This document shows, in pieces, positions 33,497-41,792 of a stretch of 64,000 nucleotides of DNA. Origin of the DNA: CAYFMP01 sp964344215 (lineage in GTDB: Bacteria > Pseudomonadota > Alphaproteobacteria > Rhodospirillales > Casp-alpha2); contig CAYFMP010000007.1 of the NCBI GenBank assembly GCA_964344215.1, forward strand, positions 1 to 64,000, read 5' to 3'. A program made the translations under genes and the position numbers. Under the pieces are notes generated by a model, which was not told the origin of the DNA, did no database searches, and saw nothing but the letters and a program-made list of their open reading frames with translations. Within the stretch, counting starts at the first letter, position 1. Each line of letters begins with the position of its first letter.

Positions 33497-34030
33497 TCAG
33501 CGCTTCGAGAACTGGAAGCTGCGTCGGGCCTTGCGTCGGCCATACTTCTTGCGCTCGACGACGCGCGAATCGCGGGTCAGGAAGCCTTCCTTCTTGAGGG
33601 CCGGACGCAGGGTCGGTTCGTAGAAGGTCAAGGCCCGGCTAATGCCGTGGCGGACGGCGCCGGCCTGCCCCGAAAGCCCGCCGCCTTTGACCGTGCAGAC
33701 GACATCGTACTGGCCTTCGCGGTCGACGACGACGAACGGCTGGTTGATGATCATCCTGAGCACCGGCCTTGCGAAATAGGTTTCCTGGTCGCGGCCGTTG
33801 ACGGTGACCTTGCCGGCGCCCGGCTTGATCCATACGCGCGCAATGGCGTTCTTGCGCTTGCCGGTCGCATACGAGCGATTGTGTTCGTCGATCTTCGGCT
33901 CGCCGGTAACCGGCGCGGCGGCTTCGAGCGGTGCTTCCGCCGTCCCTTCCGGCGCCTCGGTGCCAGCCTCGGCAGCCTTGCTCTCCATGGCTTCCTTCAG
34001 GTTGTCGAGGGTGGTGGTTTCCTCGGCCAT
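33497..34030 (-). CDS. rpsI: 30S ribosomal protein S9
   Basis: This 177-residue protein has the S9 core YATGKRKNAIARVWIKPG, NGRDQETYF, GGGLSGQAGAVRHGISRAL, and the C-terminal tail KKYGRRKARRSFQFSKR whose last residues contact P-site tRNA. The core is preceded by about 50 acidic, Ala/Glu-rich residues (EETTTLDNLKEAMESKAAEA onward), a longer version of the N-terminal extension seen in alphaproteobacterial S9. It starts 3 bp after rplM and is co-transcribed. Confidence 0.95.
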   Translation of the reverse strand: MAEETTTLDNLKEAMESKAAEAGTEAPEGTAEAPLEAAAPVTGEPKIDEHNRSYATGKRKNAIARVWIKPGAGKVTVNGRDQETYFARPVLRMIINQPFVVVDREGQYDVVCTVKGGGLSGQAGAVRHGISRALTFYEPTLRPALKKEGFLTRDSRVVERKKYGRRKARRSFQFSKR

Positions 34031-34033
34031 GCT

Positions 34034-34498
34034 TTACGCGCTCCTTTTGTTCTTCGGGTTCATGGCGGCGACGTCGAGCGTCTCTGGCTTCTGCGCCTCG
34101 TGCGGGTGGTCGCTGCCGGCGTAGACGTGCAGTTTGCGCATCTGCTGGCGGCCCAGCGGGTTGCGGCTGATCATCCGCTCGACCGCCTTGATGACGACGC
34201 GCTCCGGGTGTTTGCCGGCGAGCACGGCGCCGGCCGTGCGCTCCTTGATGCCGCCCGGGTAGCCGGTGTGCCAGTAGTACTTCTTGTCGGCCAGCTTGCG
34301 CCCCGTCAGCTTCACCTTGTCGGCGTTGATGACGACGATGTTGTCGCCGCAATCGATGTGCGGGGTGAAGGTCGGCTTGTGCTTGCCGCGCAGCCGGGTG
34401 GCGATGATGCTGGCCAACCGTCCGAGGACGACGCCGTCGGCGTCGATGACGAACCACTTCTTGTCGACGTCGGATGGCTTGGCCGAATAGGTTTTCAT
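34034..34498 (-). CDS. rplM: 50S ribosomal protein L13
   Basis: This 154-residue early-assembly 23S rRNA-binding protein contains KTYSAKPSDVDKKWFVIDA, GRLASIIATRLRGK, VVINADKVKLTGRK, WHTGYPGGIKERTAG and RMISRNPLGRQQMRKLHVYAG. The ATG at 34498 begins MKTYSAKP; a start eight codons upstream is less likely. It is the first gene of the rplM-rpsI operon. A leader of about 70 bases carries a hairpin (34527-34552) that could serve feedback control. Confidence 0.95.
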   Translation of the reverse strand: MKTYSAKPSDVDKKWFVIDADGVVLGRLASIIATRLRGKHKPTFTPHIDCGDNIVVINADKVKLTGRKLADKKYYWHTGYPGGIKERTAGAVLAGKHPERVVIKAVERMISRNPLGRQQMRKLHVYAGSDHPHEAQKPETLDVAAMNPKNKRSA

Positions 34499-34526
34499 CT
34501 CGGGCTCTCTCAGAACTCTCATTCGC

Positions 34527-34552
34527 GGCCGGGCAGAGTTTTCGCCCCGGCC
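34527..34552 (-). promoter_or_regulatory. Hairpin in the rplM leader
   Basis: On the minus strand, GGCCGGG (34552-34546) pairs with CCCGGCC (34533-34527), with a 12-base purine-rich loop, between the promoter and the rplM start. Ribosomal operons are often autoregulated by such leaders. L13 control is a reasonable guess but not shown by the sequence. Confidence 0.4.
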
Positions 34553-34566
34553 TCTCGGAAGCGCGG

Positions 34567-34594
34567 AGTATGCCCGTTAATTTCGGCAAGTCAA
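34567..34594 (-). promoter_or_regulatory. Putative promoter of rplM-rpsI
   Basis: On the minus strand TTGACT (34594-34589) is followed after 16 bp by CATACT (34572-34567). The distance to the L13 start is about 70 bp, leaving room for the hairpin leader. Confidence 0.5.
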
Positions 34595-34658
34595 CGGCAA
34601 AAAGCGCCTTGAAAACCGTGACTTAGTATTACGGTACTATATTACCCTACCGAGTCGA

Positions 34659-35087
34659 TTAACCGCGCTCGGGCGGAATCGAATAGGTACCGGTGGCATG
34701 CGCCACGGCTTCGTCGTGGCCGTCCGAATGCACTGTCACCTCGACCACGGCGAGGCGCTTGCCGACCTTCAGCACCCGGCCTTCGGCCATCAGATCGGCC
34801 GGGCTCGGCCGGTGCAGGAAGTTGATGTTGAAGCTGGTGGTGACGGCGAGCTTGACGACGCCGATGACGCTCATCACGGCGGCGTACATGGTGGCGTCGG
34901 CCAACGCCATCATGGTCGGCCCGGAAACGGTGCCGCCAGGGCGCAACATGGTCGCATCGAACGGCATCCGCAACACCGCCTCGCCGGCGCCGATGGCATC
35001 GGCCCGCATGCCGGCGTCGATCGCCCACGGCATTTCGTCGGCCATCAGGGCATTGAATGCGTCGACCGAGATCTTGCTGTCGCTCAA
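34659..35087 (-). CDS. PaaI-family hotdog thioesterase
   Basis: This 142-residue hotdog-fold protein has the pattern of PaaI-type thioesterases: EAVLRMPFDATMLRPGGTVSG, the helix GPTMMALADATMYAAVMS, TTSFNINFLHRPSPADL, and VEVTVHSD near the end. Such enzymes hydrolyse aromatic or short acyl-CoAs; the substrate is unknown. The start is TTG at 35087, overlapping the TGA of the upstream gene in TTGA and preceded by GAGGA. The overlap indicates translational coupling to the acidic-tailed protein. Confidence 0.82.
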   Translation of the reverse strand: MSDSKISVDAFNALMADEMPWAIDAGMRADAIGAGEAVLRMPFDATMLRPGGTVSGPTMMALADATMYAAVMSVIGVVKLAVTTSFNINFLHRPSPADLMAEGRVLKVGKRLAVVEVTVHSDGHDEAVAHATGTYSIPPERG

Positions 35088-36157
35088 GGGATGTCCTCGC
35101 CGGCCGAAGTGCGCAGCCTATAGGCGAAACCGCGCGTTTCGAGGTCGGCGGCCAACGCTTTCAGGTATTCGACGTCGGTCGGTTCGTCGGCCAGTGCGCC
35201 CAGCAGCTCGCGGCCGACCGCTGAGAGCTTGTAGGCCGGGAACGTAAAGAATTCGGTTTCGGGGTTGCGCACCACCAGGTCGGCGCCCCGGTAGTCGAGC
35301 GTCAAGCCGCGGGTCGGCGCATGAAAGGTTATGCCAAGGTCCTCCGATTCCTGGACCAGACCGAGGCCGCGCAAGCGTTCGAGGTCGGCGGCGTCGACTC
35401 CGAACGCCTCGAAGGCGTCGCGCCCCGTCAGCTTCAGCAACAGACCGGTCGGGAAGGCGATGCGACCCAGGCGCATCAGCAGCGCGACGTCGTCGGCCGT
35501 CATCGCGCTCAAGCAGTCGAGCGCCGGCAGGCCGAAGGTGCCGGGATCGGCGGCCTCGCGGGCCAGAACATAGCCCCAGGCCTGCTGCATGTCCTCGTTG
35601 GTGACGTCCTGGGCGTGCAGCACGAAGCGCACCATCCAGTCGTCGTCGATGTCGCCGCCCGCTGCGCCCGTCCCGGTCTCGCCGGTAGCGGCGTGGGCGG
35701 CGGCGGCCACAGCTTCGAGGTTCTGCTGGCGGCGCAGTTCGAAAGCGGCCAGGCGGTGGTTGAGGCGGTCCCTGAGGCCGGCGGCATCGCCGCCGCCGTC
35801 GGCCGGCACGTCGCCGCCCAATGCTCGGCTCAGCGCCGATGTCATCCGCGCTTCCGTCGCCGACGGCGCGTCGCCGCCGATGCCCGCCTCATCGGTTTCG
35901 CCAACAGCACTCTCGGCTTCGATCGTATCGGTTGCCTCCGGGGTATCGTCCGCCTCGGCCGGTACGTCGGCCTCGTCGAAAGCCTCGGCGAACGCCGCCT
36001 CGACCGCCGTATCGGCTTCATTGCCGCCGTCCTCAGCCTCGACCGCTTCCGCCGTTTCACCAGCCGCCTCGTCGAACGCCGCGTCGACCGCCGCTTCCTG
36101 CGGCGGCTCGGAGTCCGTATCGTCGAGGGTCATATCGTCTTCGTCGGTTTCGCTCAT
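35084..36157 (-). CDS. Conserved protein with acidic repeat tail and DUF2806-like domain
   Basis: In this 357-residue protein, residues 1-110 are highly acidic and compositionally biased (runs of EA, DEA and TD) and are probably disordered. Residues from about 150 form a globular part. It includes QDVTNEDMQQAWGYVLAREA, DPGTFGLPALDCLSAMTADD and LMRLGRIAFPTGLLLKLTGR, which resembles the DUF2806 / TIGR03899 pattern of NEE-Q-LW--ILA-E--PG-FS---L. A winged-helix-like end follows (FTFPAYKLSAVGRELLGAL). Function is unknown. ATG at 36157 has a weak AAAGAA site. It overlaps the thioesterase gene by 3 bp. Confidence 0.55.
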   Translation of the reverse strand: MSETDEDDMTLDDTDSEPPQEAAVDAAFDEAAGETAEAVEAEDGGNEADTAVEAAFAEAFDEADVPAEADDTPEATDTIEAESAVGETDEAGIGGDAPSATEARMTSALSRALGGDVPADGGGDAAGLRDRLNHRLAAFELRRQQNLEAVAAAAHAATGETGTGAAGGDIDDDWMVRFVLHAQDVTNEDMQQAWGYVLAREAADPGTFGLPALDCLSAMTADDVALLMRLGRIAFPTGLLLKLTGRDAFEAFGVDAADLERLRGLGLVQESEDLGITFHAPTRGLTLDYRGADLVVRNPETEFFTFPAYKLSAVGRELLGALADEPTDVEYLKALAADLETRGFAYRLRTSAGEDIP

Positions 36158-36328
36158 GGTTCTTTTTTTAACATTGTTCGGTTGCGATTGATAGGACTGC
36201 GGAGGCTCGCCGTTCACCGCCGGCTTTCTCCGTAAAGCATTGAAAGCAAGCGCCGAATACCCCTTGCTTTGTGGCCGCCGAAGTCCCACCATTCGTCCAG
36301 GTTTCGCTTCCATGTGGAGGACTTTCGC

Positions 36329-37114
36329 ATGACCGACGAAACGGTCCTGCTCAGAGACGATTCGGAAGGAATCGCCACCCTGACCATGAACCGGGGGCGC
36401 AAGTTCAACGCGTTGTCGACCGAGTTGATGGCCGCCCTGCAGGACCAACTCGACCTGCTGATGGCCGACTCTTCCATTCGCGTCGTCGTCATCGCCGGCG
36501 CCGGCAAGGCGTTCTGCGCCGGCCACGATCTGGCTGAGATGGTCGAACGCCCCGACGAGGACTCGATCCGGGCGCTGTTCAGGCAGTGCAGCCGGATGAT
36601 GGTGTCGCTGACCCGCCTGCCGCAGCCGGTTATCGCCCGCGTCCACGGTATCGCCACCGCCGCCGGCTGCCAGTTGGTCGCCCAGTGCGACCTCGCCGTC
36701 GCCGCCGAGGAGGCCACTTTCGGCACCTCGGGCATCAACTCAGGTCTATTCTGCGGAACGCCGATGGTCGCCGTCACCCGCAACCTGCCGCGCAAGCAGG
36801 CCATGGAGTTGTTGATGACCGGCGAGTTCATCGACGCCGATACCGCACAGGCCTTCGGCCTGGTCAACCGGGTGGTGCCGGCCGACGACCTCGACTCAGC
36901 GATCGCCGAACTGGCCGGCGAGATCGCCTCGAAAGGCCCCGCCTTCGTCGCCGCCGGCAAGGCGCTGTTCTACAGCCAGATCGAGGGCGGCATCGAGAAC
37001 GCCTACGAACAGGCGACCGAGACCATGGTCTCCAACATGCAGATGGAAGAGGCCCGCGCCGGCCTCAAGGCCTTCCTCGGCAAGAGCCCGATGCCGAAAT
37101 GGAAAGACCGGTGA
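36329..37114 (+). CDS. Enoyl-CoA hydratase/isomerase family protein (ECHDC3-like)
   Basis: This 261-residue crotonase-fold protein contains TLTMNRGRKFNALSTELM, the first oxyanion segment GAGKAFCAGHDLAEM, the second HGIATAAGCQLVAQCDLAVA, and GINSGLFCGTPMVAVTRNL. The usual pair of catalytic glutamates of true enoyl-CoA hydratases is not obvious, matching the ECHDC3-like subgroup with uncertain activity. ATG at 36329 has TGGAGG upstream. It overlaps the CoA-binding gene by GTGA and so heads a tightly coupled three-gene operon. Confidence 0.83.
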   Translation: MTDETVLLRDDSEGIATLTMNRGRKFNALSTELMAALQDQLDLLMADSSIRVVVIAGAGKAFCAGHDLAEMVERPDEDSIRALFRQCSRMMVSLTRLPQPVIARVHGIATAAGCQLVAQCDLAVAAEEATFGTSGINSGLFCGTPMVAVTRNLPRKQAMELLMTGEFIDADTAQAFGLVNRVVPADDLDSAIAELAGEIASKGPAFVAAGKALFYSQIEGGIENAYEQATETMVSNMQMEEARAGLKAFLGKSPMPKWKDR

Positions 37115-37620
37115 GCGCCGACGCGCCGGAGCCGTTGATTTACGAGGACTCGGAGATCAAGCGCATCCTGCGCTCGGTCCGCACCATCGCCATGGTCGGC
37201 GCCTCGCCGAACTGGGTGCGGCCGTCGAACTTCGCCATGAAGTATCTGCTCGGCAAGGGCTACGACGTCATCCCCATCAACCCGGGCCAGGCCGGCCGAG
37301 AAATCCTCGGCCAATCCGCCTATGCCGATCTTGCCTCGGTTCCCGGCGGGATCGACATGGTCGATATCTTCCGGGGCTCCGAGAGGGTTGGACCGGTGGT
37401 CGAGGAAGCGATCGCGGTGGCACCCGAAAAGGGCATCTCTGTCATCTGGATGCAGCTCGGCGTCCGCGACGACGAAGCCGCTGCCCGCGCCGAGGCGGCC
37501 GGCCTCACCGTCGTCATGGACCGCTGCCCGAAGATCGAGTACGGGCGGCTGTTCGGCGAGCTCGGTTGGAGCGGCGTCAATTCCCGCATCATCACGTCCA
37601 AACGCAGGAAGATCGGCTGA
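37111..37620 (+). CDS. CoA-binding domain protein (YccU-like)
   Basis: This 169-residue single Rossmann CoA-binding domain (CoA_binding_2) contains VRTIAMVGASPNWVRPSNFA, LLGKGYDVIPINPGQAGREI, MVDIFRGSERVGPVVEEAI and ISVIWMQLGVRDDEAAARAE, with MDRCPKIEYGRLF at the end. Its biochemical role is unknown; the domain resembles the CoA-binding part of succinyl-CoA synthetase alpha. The start is GTG at 37111, overlapping the upstream stop by four bases. The metY ATG overlaps its own stop by one base. Confidence 0.85.
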   Translation: MSADAPEPLIYEDSEIKRILRSVRTIAMVGASPNWVRPSNFAMKYLLGKGYDVIPINPGQAGREILGQSAYADLASVPGGIDMVDIFRGSERVGPVVEEAIAVAPEKGISVIWMQLGVRDDEAAARAEAAGLTVVMDRCPKIEYGRLFGELGWSGVNSRIITSKRRKIG

Positions 37621-38927
37621 TGGCGAAAATAGCCAAGCCCAACGCGCCCCGCGACTACGGAGTCGAGACCCTGGCCGTCCATGCCGGCGCCGCGCCCGAT
37701 CCGGTGACGGGCGCGCGCAACACGCCGATCTATCAGACCACGTCCTACGTGTTCGACGATGTCGACCACGCGGCCGACCTGTTCAACCTGCAAACCTTCG
37801 GTTTCATCTATTCGCGGCTGACCAACCCGACGGTTTCCGTCCTCGAGGAACGCATGGCCAGCCTTGAGAACGGACGCGCCTGTGTGTGCGCGGCATCGGG
37901 GCACGCCGCCCAGTTCCTGGCCTTCTTCACGCTGCTGGAACCGGGCGACGAGTTCATCGCGTCCAGGAACCTCTATGGCGGCTCGATCACCCAGTTCGGA
38001 GTCAGCTTCAAGCGCTTGGGCTGGAACTGCGCGTTCGTCGATCCGACCGACCCCGAAAACTTTCGGGCTGCAATGACACCCAAGACCAAGGCCATCTTCA
38101 TCGAGGTGCTGGCCAATCCGGGCGGCATCGTGCTCGACATGGAAGCCATCGCCGAGATCGCCGCCGAGGCCGGCATCCCGCTGATCGTAGACAACACGCT
38201 GGCGACGCCGTATCTGCTGAGGCCCTTGGACTGGGGCGCCGATCTGGTCATCCATTCGACCACCAAGTTCCTGACGGGCCACGGCACCGGGCTCGGCGGG
38301 GCGTTGATCGAATCGGGCAAGTTCGACTGGACCGGCGGTCCCGGCTTCCCGACCATGACCGAGCCCGACCCGGCCTATCACGGCCTCACCTTCTTGGAGA
38401 CCTTTGGCGATTTCGGTTTCACCATGAAGGCCCGCGCTGTGGCGCTCCGCGATTTCGGGGCCTGTTTGTCGCCGGCCAACGCGTTCTACACCATCACCGG
38501 CATCGAATCGTTGCCGGCCCGCATGGACCGTCACGTCGCCAATGCCGGGATTGTCGCCGCATTTCTGGAAGCCCACCCGAAGGTCGCCTGGGTGTCGTAC
38601 GCCGGGCTCGAGTCGAGCCCGTTCCGCGAGCTTGCCCGGAAGTACCTGCCGAAGGGTGCCGGCTCGGTCTTCACCTTCGGCTTGAAGGGCGGCTACGAGG
38701 CCGGCGTCAAGCTGGTCGAGCACGTCAATTTGTTCTCGCACCTGGCCAACATCGGCGATACGCGCTCGCTGATCCTGCACCCGGCCTCGACCACGCATCG
38801 CCAACTGTCCGAAGAACAACGCGAGGCGGCCGGCGCCGGCCCCGACGTCATCCGTCTGTCGGTCGGCCTGGAGACGCCGGACGACCTGATAGACGACCTC
38901 GAGCGGGGATTGGCGGGAGTCGGCTGA
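37620..38927 (+). CDS. metY: O-acetylhomoserine (thiol)-lyase / aminocarboxypropyltransferase
   Basis: This 435-residue Cys/Met-metabolism PLP enzyme makes homocysteine or methionine from O-acetylhomoserine and a sulfur donor. Signatures are YGVETLAVHAGAAPDPVTGA, TPIYQTTSYVFDD, ASGHAAQFLAF, NLYGGSITQFG, VDNTLATPYL, the Schiff-base Lys in IHSTTKFLTGHGTG, and DTRSLILHPASTTHRQL near the end. Length fits MetY (about 430) rather than MetB. ATG at 37620 overlaps the CoA-binding gene stop by one base and has AGGAAG upstream, so the three-gene operon ends here. Confidence 0.93.
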   Translation: MAKIAKPNAPRDYGVETLAVHAGAAPDPVTGARNTPIYQTTSYVFDDVDHAADLFNLQTFGFIYSRLTNPTVSVLEERMASLENGRACVCAASGHAAQFLAFFTLLEPGDEFIASRNLYGGSITQFGVSFKRLGWNCAFVDPTDPENFRAAMTPKTKAIFIEVLANPGGIVLDMEAIAEIAAEAGIPLIVDNTLATPYLLRPLDWGADLVIHSTTKFLTGHGTGLGGALIESGKFDWTGGPGFPTMTEPDPAYHGLTFLETFGDFGFTMKARAVALRDFGACLSPANAFYTITGIESLPARMDRHVANAGIVAAFLEAHPKVAWVSYAGLESSPFRELARKYLPKGAGSVFTFGLKGGYEAGVKLVEHVNLFSHLANIGDTRSLILHPASTTHRQLSEEQREAAGAGPDVIRLSVGLETPDDLIDDLERGLAGVG

Positions 38928-38942
38928 CGTTTCCTTTCCATC

Positions 38943-39626
38943 TCAGAACCTATACGTGAGTCCGGCCAGTACGCTGTGGTTCAAGGTATCGACTTCGAAG
39001 TTGGTGCCGTCGACCGCGGTCAGGCCGGGATCGGTCGTCCCGAACAGCCGATAGGAAATCCCGGCCGACATTTTTTCGGTGACTTGGTAATTGATTCCTG
39101 CCCCGGCCTGAAGCGCGAACACGGTATCGCTGTCGTCGGCCAGCAGAGCCGAAAGAGCCGTCGCATCGTTGATGCTGATCCTGGCGCCGCCGAGCCCTGC
39201 CATCACGAAAGGACGCAACTTTTCGCCCTTGTTGAAATCGTATGCGACGTTCGCCATGAAACCGAGCGTTGTCGTATCTCCGGTCAGCGCCGTGGTCGCC
39301 GTCAATGCGGTGCCGAAAATGGTGGCGGGAACCGACACGGTAATGTCGTCATAGTCGTTCTTGCGGTAGGACAGTTCCCCTTCGATACGAACGCCGGAGG
39401 AAAGCTGCTTGCCGAGCGCCCCCGATACAACCGGGCCGGTGTCCAGGGAGTGCTCGACCCGGACCGCGCCGAACGACGCCGAATCGACGTCGGAGTCCGG
39501 ATAGAGGTTAACACCGGCGCCGAGGCTCGCGTACCAACCGTCTGCATGCGCCAAAGGGATCGCCCCGACGGCCGCAGCAACCGTGACCGCAGCGAGACCC
39601 GCTCGCATCAATCTAAGCTTCGCCAC
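38943..39626 (-). CDS. Outer-membrane beta-barrel protein (OmpW/Omp25-like)
   Basis: This 227-residue protein has a signal peptide (about 1-28, ending AHA) and an eight-strand barrel pattern: WYASLGAGVNLYPDSD, GVRIEGELSYRKNDYDD, FMANVAYDFNKGEKLRPFVMAGLGGARI, FALQAGAGINYQVTEKMSAG, and the C-terminal strand SVLAGLTYRF ending in Phe as BAM substrates do. Function is probably structural or porin-like. The start is GTG at 39626. It converges on metY. Upstream at 39728-39740 an inverted repeat ATATAC-C-GTATAT overlaps the likely promoter zone. Confidence 0.82.
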   Translation of the reverse strand: MAKLRLMRAGLAAVTVAAAVGAIPLAHADGWYASLGAGVNLYPDSDVDSASFGAVRVEHSLDTGPVVSGALGKQLSSGVRIEGELSYRKNDYDDITVSVPATIFGTALTATTALTGDTTTLGFMANVAYDFNKGEKLRPFVMAGLGGARISINDATALSALLADDSDTVFALQAGAGINYQVTEKMSAGISYRLFGTTDPGLTAVDGTNFEVDTLNHSVLAGLTYRF

Positions 39627-39869
39627 TTTCTTCTACCCCCAATTCGATGAATGGAAAACAACTTTAACGGAAAATTCTTCTAGCACTCCATTCTCAACCA
39701 TACAACGAAAATTATGAACGTATTTCTATATACCGTATATCACGGGAAATAACCGTCCGAGCGACGAGCGGCGCCGCACGGCGATCGCCGCCATTTATCG
39801 AGCCGGTCCGGGCGCGACGAAGGTTGCGCGGCCGAGGCGATTCAGGCATAGAAGAAGCAATAGGGAACC

Positions 39870-39894
39870 GGGCCGCGGCTACCCGCCGCGGCCC
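39870..39894 (+). other. GC-rich perfect stem-loop upstream of the TRAP operon
   Basis: GGGCCGCGGC (39870-39879) pairs with GCCGCGGCCC (39885-39894) around TACCC. No T-run follows. It lies in the 320-bp gap between the outer-membrane protein gene and dctQ and would fall in the 5' leader of the TRAP mRNA. The rest of the gap shows an AT-rich segment near 39640-39745 with promoter-like sequence for the barrel gene. Confidence 0.6.
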
Positions 39895-39947
39895 GATACA
39901 TTGGGGAGGTGTCGGCGGGAAGAGTTCCGCCCGACATAAGAAACCGA

Positions 39948-40454
39948 GTGCCGAACGCCGTAAAGACTTACGTGCGATTTGCCGAGTCCGTGAACCGCTT
40001 CGTCGGGCGGATCATCATGTACTTGATCTTCGGCATGATCGGCATCCTGTTGTGGTCGTCGATCTCGAAGACGTTTTTCCTGCCGTCCCTATGGACGCTC
40101 GAGGTCGCGCAGTTCGCCATGGTCGCCTATTACATCCTCGGCGGGCCGTACTCGATCCAACTCGGCTCGAACGTCCGCATGGATCTGTTTTACGCCGACT
40201 GGTCGATAAGGAGAAAAGCGTGGTTTGACGCCTTCACGGTTTTCTTCCTGATCTTCTACCTCGGCGTCGTGTTCTACGGCGCCATCGAAAGCACCAGTTA
40301 CGCCTTCCAGTACGACGAGCGCAATCCGACCGCTTGGCGCCCGGTTTTGTGGCCGATCAAGACGATCATGTGCACGGGCTTGTTCCTGATGCTCCTTCAG
40401 GCGATCGCCGAGCTGTTCAAGGACATCGCCCGAATCAGAGGCGAGTATCTCTGA
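39948..40454 (+). CDS. dctQ: TRAP transporter small permease (DctQ)
   Basis: This 168-residue small subunit of a tripartite ATP-independent periplasmic transporter has four membrane helices (MYLIFGMIGILLWSSISKTF, LWTLEVAQFAMVAYYILGG, FFLIFYLGVVFYGAI, IMCTGLFLMLLQAIAEL) and the DctQ hallmark SNVRMDLFY. The GTG at 39948 is chosen because the protein then begins just before helix 1; a GTG at 39909 is possible but abuts its own Shine-Dalgarno-like sequence. The stop overlaps the dctM ATG by one base. Confidence 0.85.
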   Translation: MPNAVKTYVRFAESVNRFVGRIIMYLIFGMIGILLWSSISKTFFLPSLWTLEVAQFAMVAYYILGGPYSIQLGSNVRMDLFYADWSIRRKAWFDAFTVFFLIFYLGVVFYGAIESTSYAFQYDERNPTAWRPVLWPIKTIMCTGLFLMLLQAIAELFKDIARIRGEYL

Positions 40455-41776
40455 TGTCGCACGAAATGATCGCCATCCTGATGTTCTCGTCGATGATGCT
40501 GATGTTGTTGACGGGGCAGCGGGTGTTCGCCGCCATCGGCTTCGTCGCCGCGATCTCGGCGCTGTTGCTTTGGGGCACCGGCGGCTCCGATATCCCGTTC
40601 TCGTCGGCAATGAAGTTGATGAAATGGTACCCGCTCCTGACACTGCCGATGTTCATTTTCATGGGCTACGTGTTGTCGGAATCGAAAATCGCCGACGACC
40701 TCTACCGCATGTTCCACGTCTGGATGGGACCGGTCAACGGCGGGCTGGCCATCGGCACCATCGGGCTGATGGTCCTGATCTCGGCCATGAACGGTCTTTC
40801 CGTCGCCGGCATGGCGATCGGAGCGACGATCGCCCTGCCGGAGCTGCTGAGCCGGAAGTACGACAAGCGCATGGTGACCGGAGTGATTCAGGCCGGGGCT
40901 TCGCTCGGCATTCTCGTGCCGCCCTCGGTCGTCCTGGTTCTCTATGCGATGATCGCGCGCCAGCCGGTCGGCCAACTGTGGCTGGCCGGCGTGTTCCCCG
41001 GCTTGATGATGGCGGGGTTGTTTGTGGTCTACATCTTCATTCGCTGCCGTCTGCAGCCCGAACTGGGCCCAGCGCTGAGCCGCGAGGAACGCAGCGTGCC
41101 GATGTCGGAGAAATTGCGGCTTCTGCGCGCCGGACTGCTGCCGGTCGTGATCTTCGGCGCCATGATGGTGCCCTTCGTCAACGGCTGGACGAGCCTGGTC
41201 GAAAGCTCGGCCATCGGCGCCATGACGGCGTTCATGGCCGCCGTCCTCAAGGGGCGAATGACGAAACAGGTTTTCGAGGTCTCGGTCCGCAGTACGCTGG
41301 CGATTTCCTGCATGTTCATGTGGATCATTCTGGCGGCGCTGGCCTTCGGCGCCGTTTTCGACGGGCTCGGCGCCGTCAAGGCCATCGACAACCTGTTCAC
41401 GGAGCAGCTCGGGCTCAATCCGCTGATGATCCTGATTTTGATGCAGCTCTCCTTCCTGGTGATGGGGACGTTCCTCGACGACACCGCGATGCTGGTCATC
41501 GTCGCACCGCTTTACGTTCCGCTGGTCGGCGCCCTCGGGTTCGATCTCATCTGGTACGGGGTGCTCTACACCGTTACCTGCCAAATCGCGTACATGACGC
41601 CGCCGTTCGGCTACAACCTGTTCCTGATGCGCGCCATGGCTCCGCCGGAAATCAGTATTCACGACATCTACCGCTCGATCATCCCGTTCGTCGCGGTCAT
41701 GGTGCTGGCGTTGAGCCTGCTCATCGTTTTTCCGGAGATTGCGCTGTGGCTGCCGCACTATATCTACGGCAAGTAG
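40454..41776 (+). CDS. dctM: TRAP transporter large permease (DctM)
   Basis: This 440-residue transport subunit has about twelve helices. DctM features are MKWYPLLTLPMFIFMGYVLS, SVAGMAIGATIALPELLSRK, QAGASLGILVPPSVVLVLYAM, LSFLVMGTFLDDTAMLVIVAP and YMTPPFGYNLFLM. It couples uptake of an organic acid to the sodium gradient together with DctQ and the periplasmic binding protein. It is translationally coupled to dctQ. The binding protein gene lies 1.3 kb further on, beyond the inverted regulator gene. Confidence 0.93.
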   Translation: MSHEMIAILMFSSMMLMLLTGQRVFAAIGFVAAISALLLWGTGGSDIPFSSAMKLMKWYPLLTLPMFIFMGYVLSESKIADDLYRMFHVWMGPVNGGLAIGTIGLMVLISAMNGLSVAGMAIGATIALPELLSRKYDKRMVTGVIQAGASLGILVPPSVVLVLYAMIARQPVGQLWLAGVFPGLMMAGLFVVYIFIRCRLQPELGPALSREERSVPMSEKLRLLRAGLLPVVIFGAMMVPFVNGWTSLVESSAIGAMTAFMAAVLKGRMTKQVFEVSVRSTLAISCMFMWIILAALAFGAVFDGLGAVKAIDNLFTEQLGLNPLMILILMQLSFLVMGTFLDDTAMLVIVAPLYVPLVGALGFDLIWYGVLYTVTCQIAYMTPPFGYNLFLMRAMAPPEISIHDIYRSIIPFVAVMVLALSLLIVFPEIALWLPHYIYGK

Positions 41777-41792
41777 ATTCTTCTCGGGGCGT

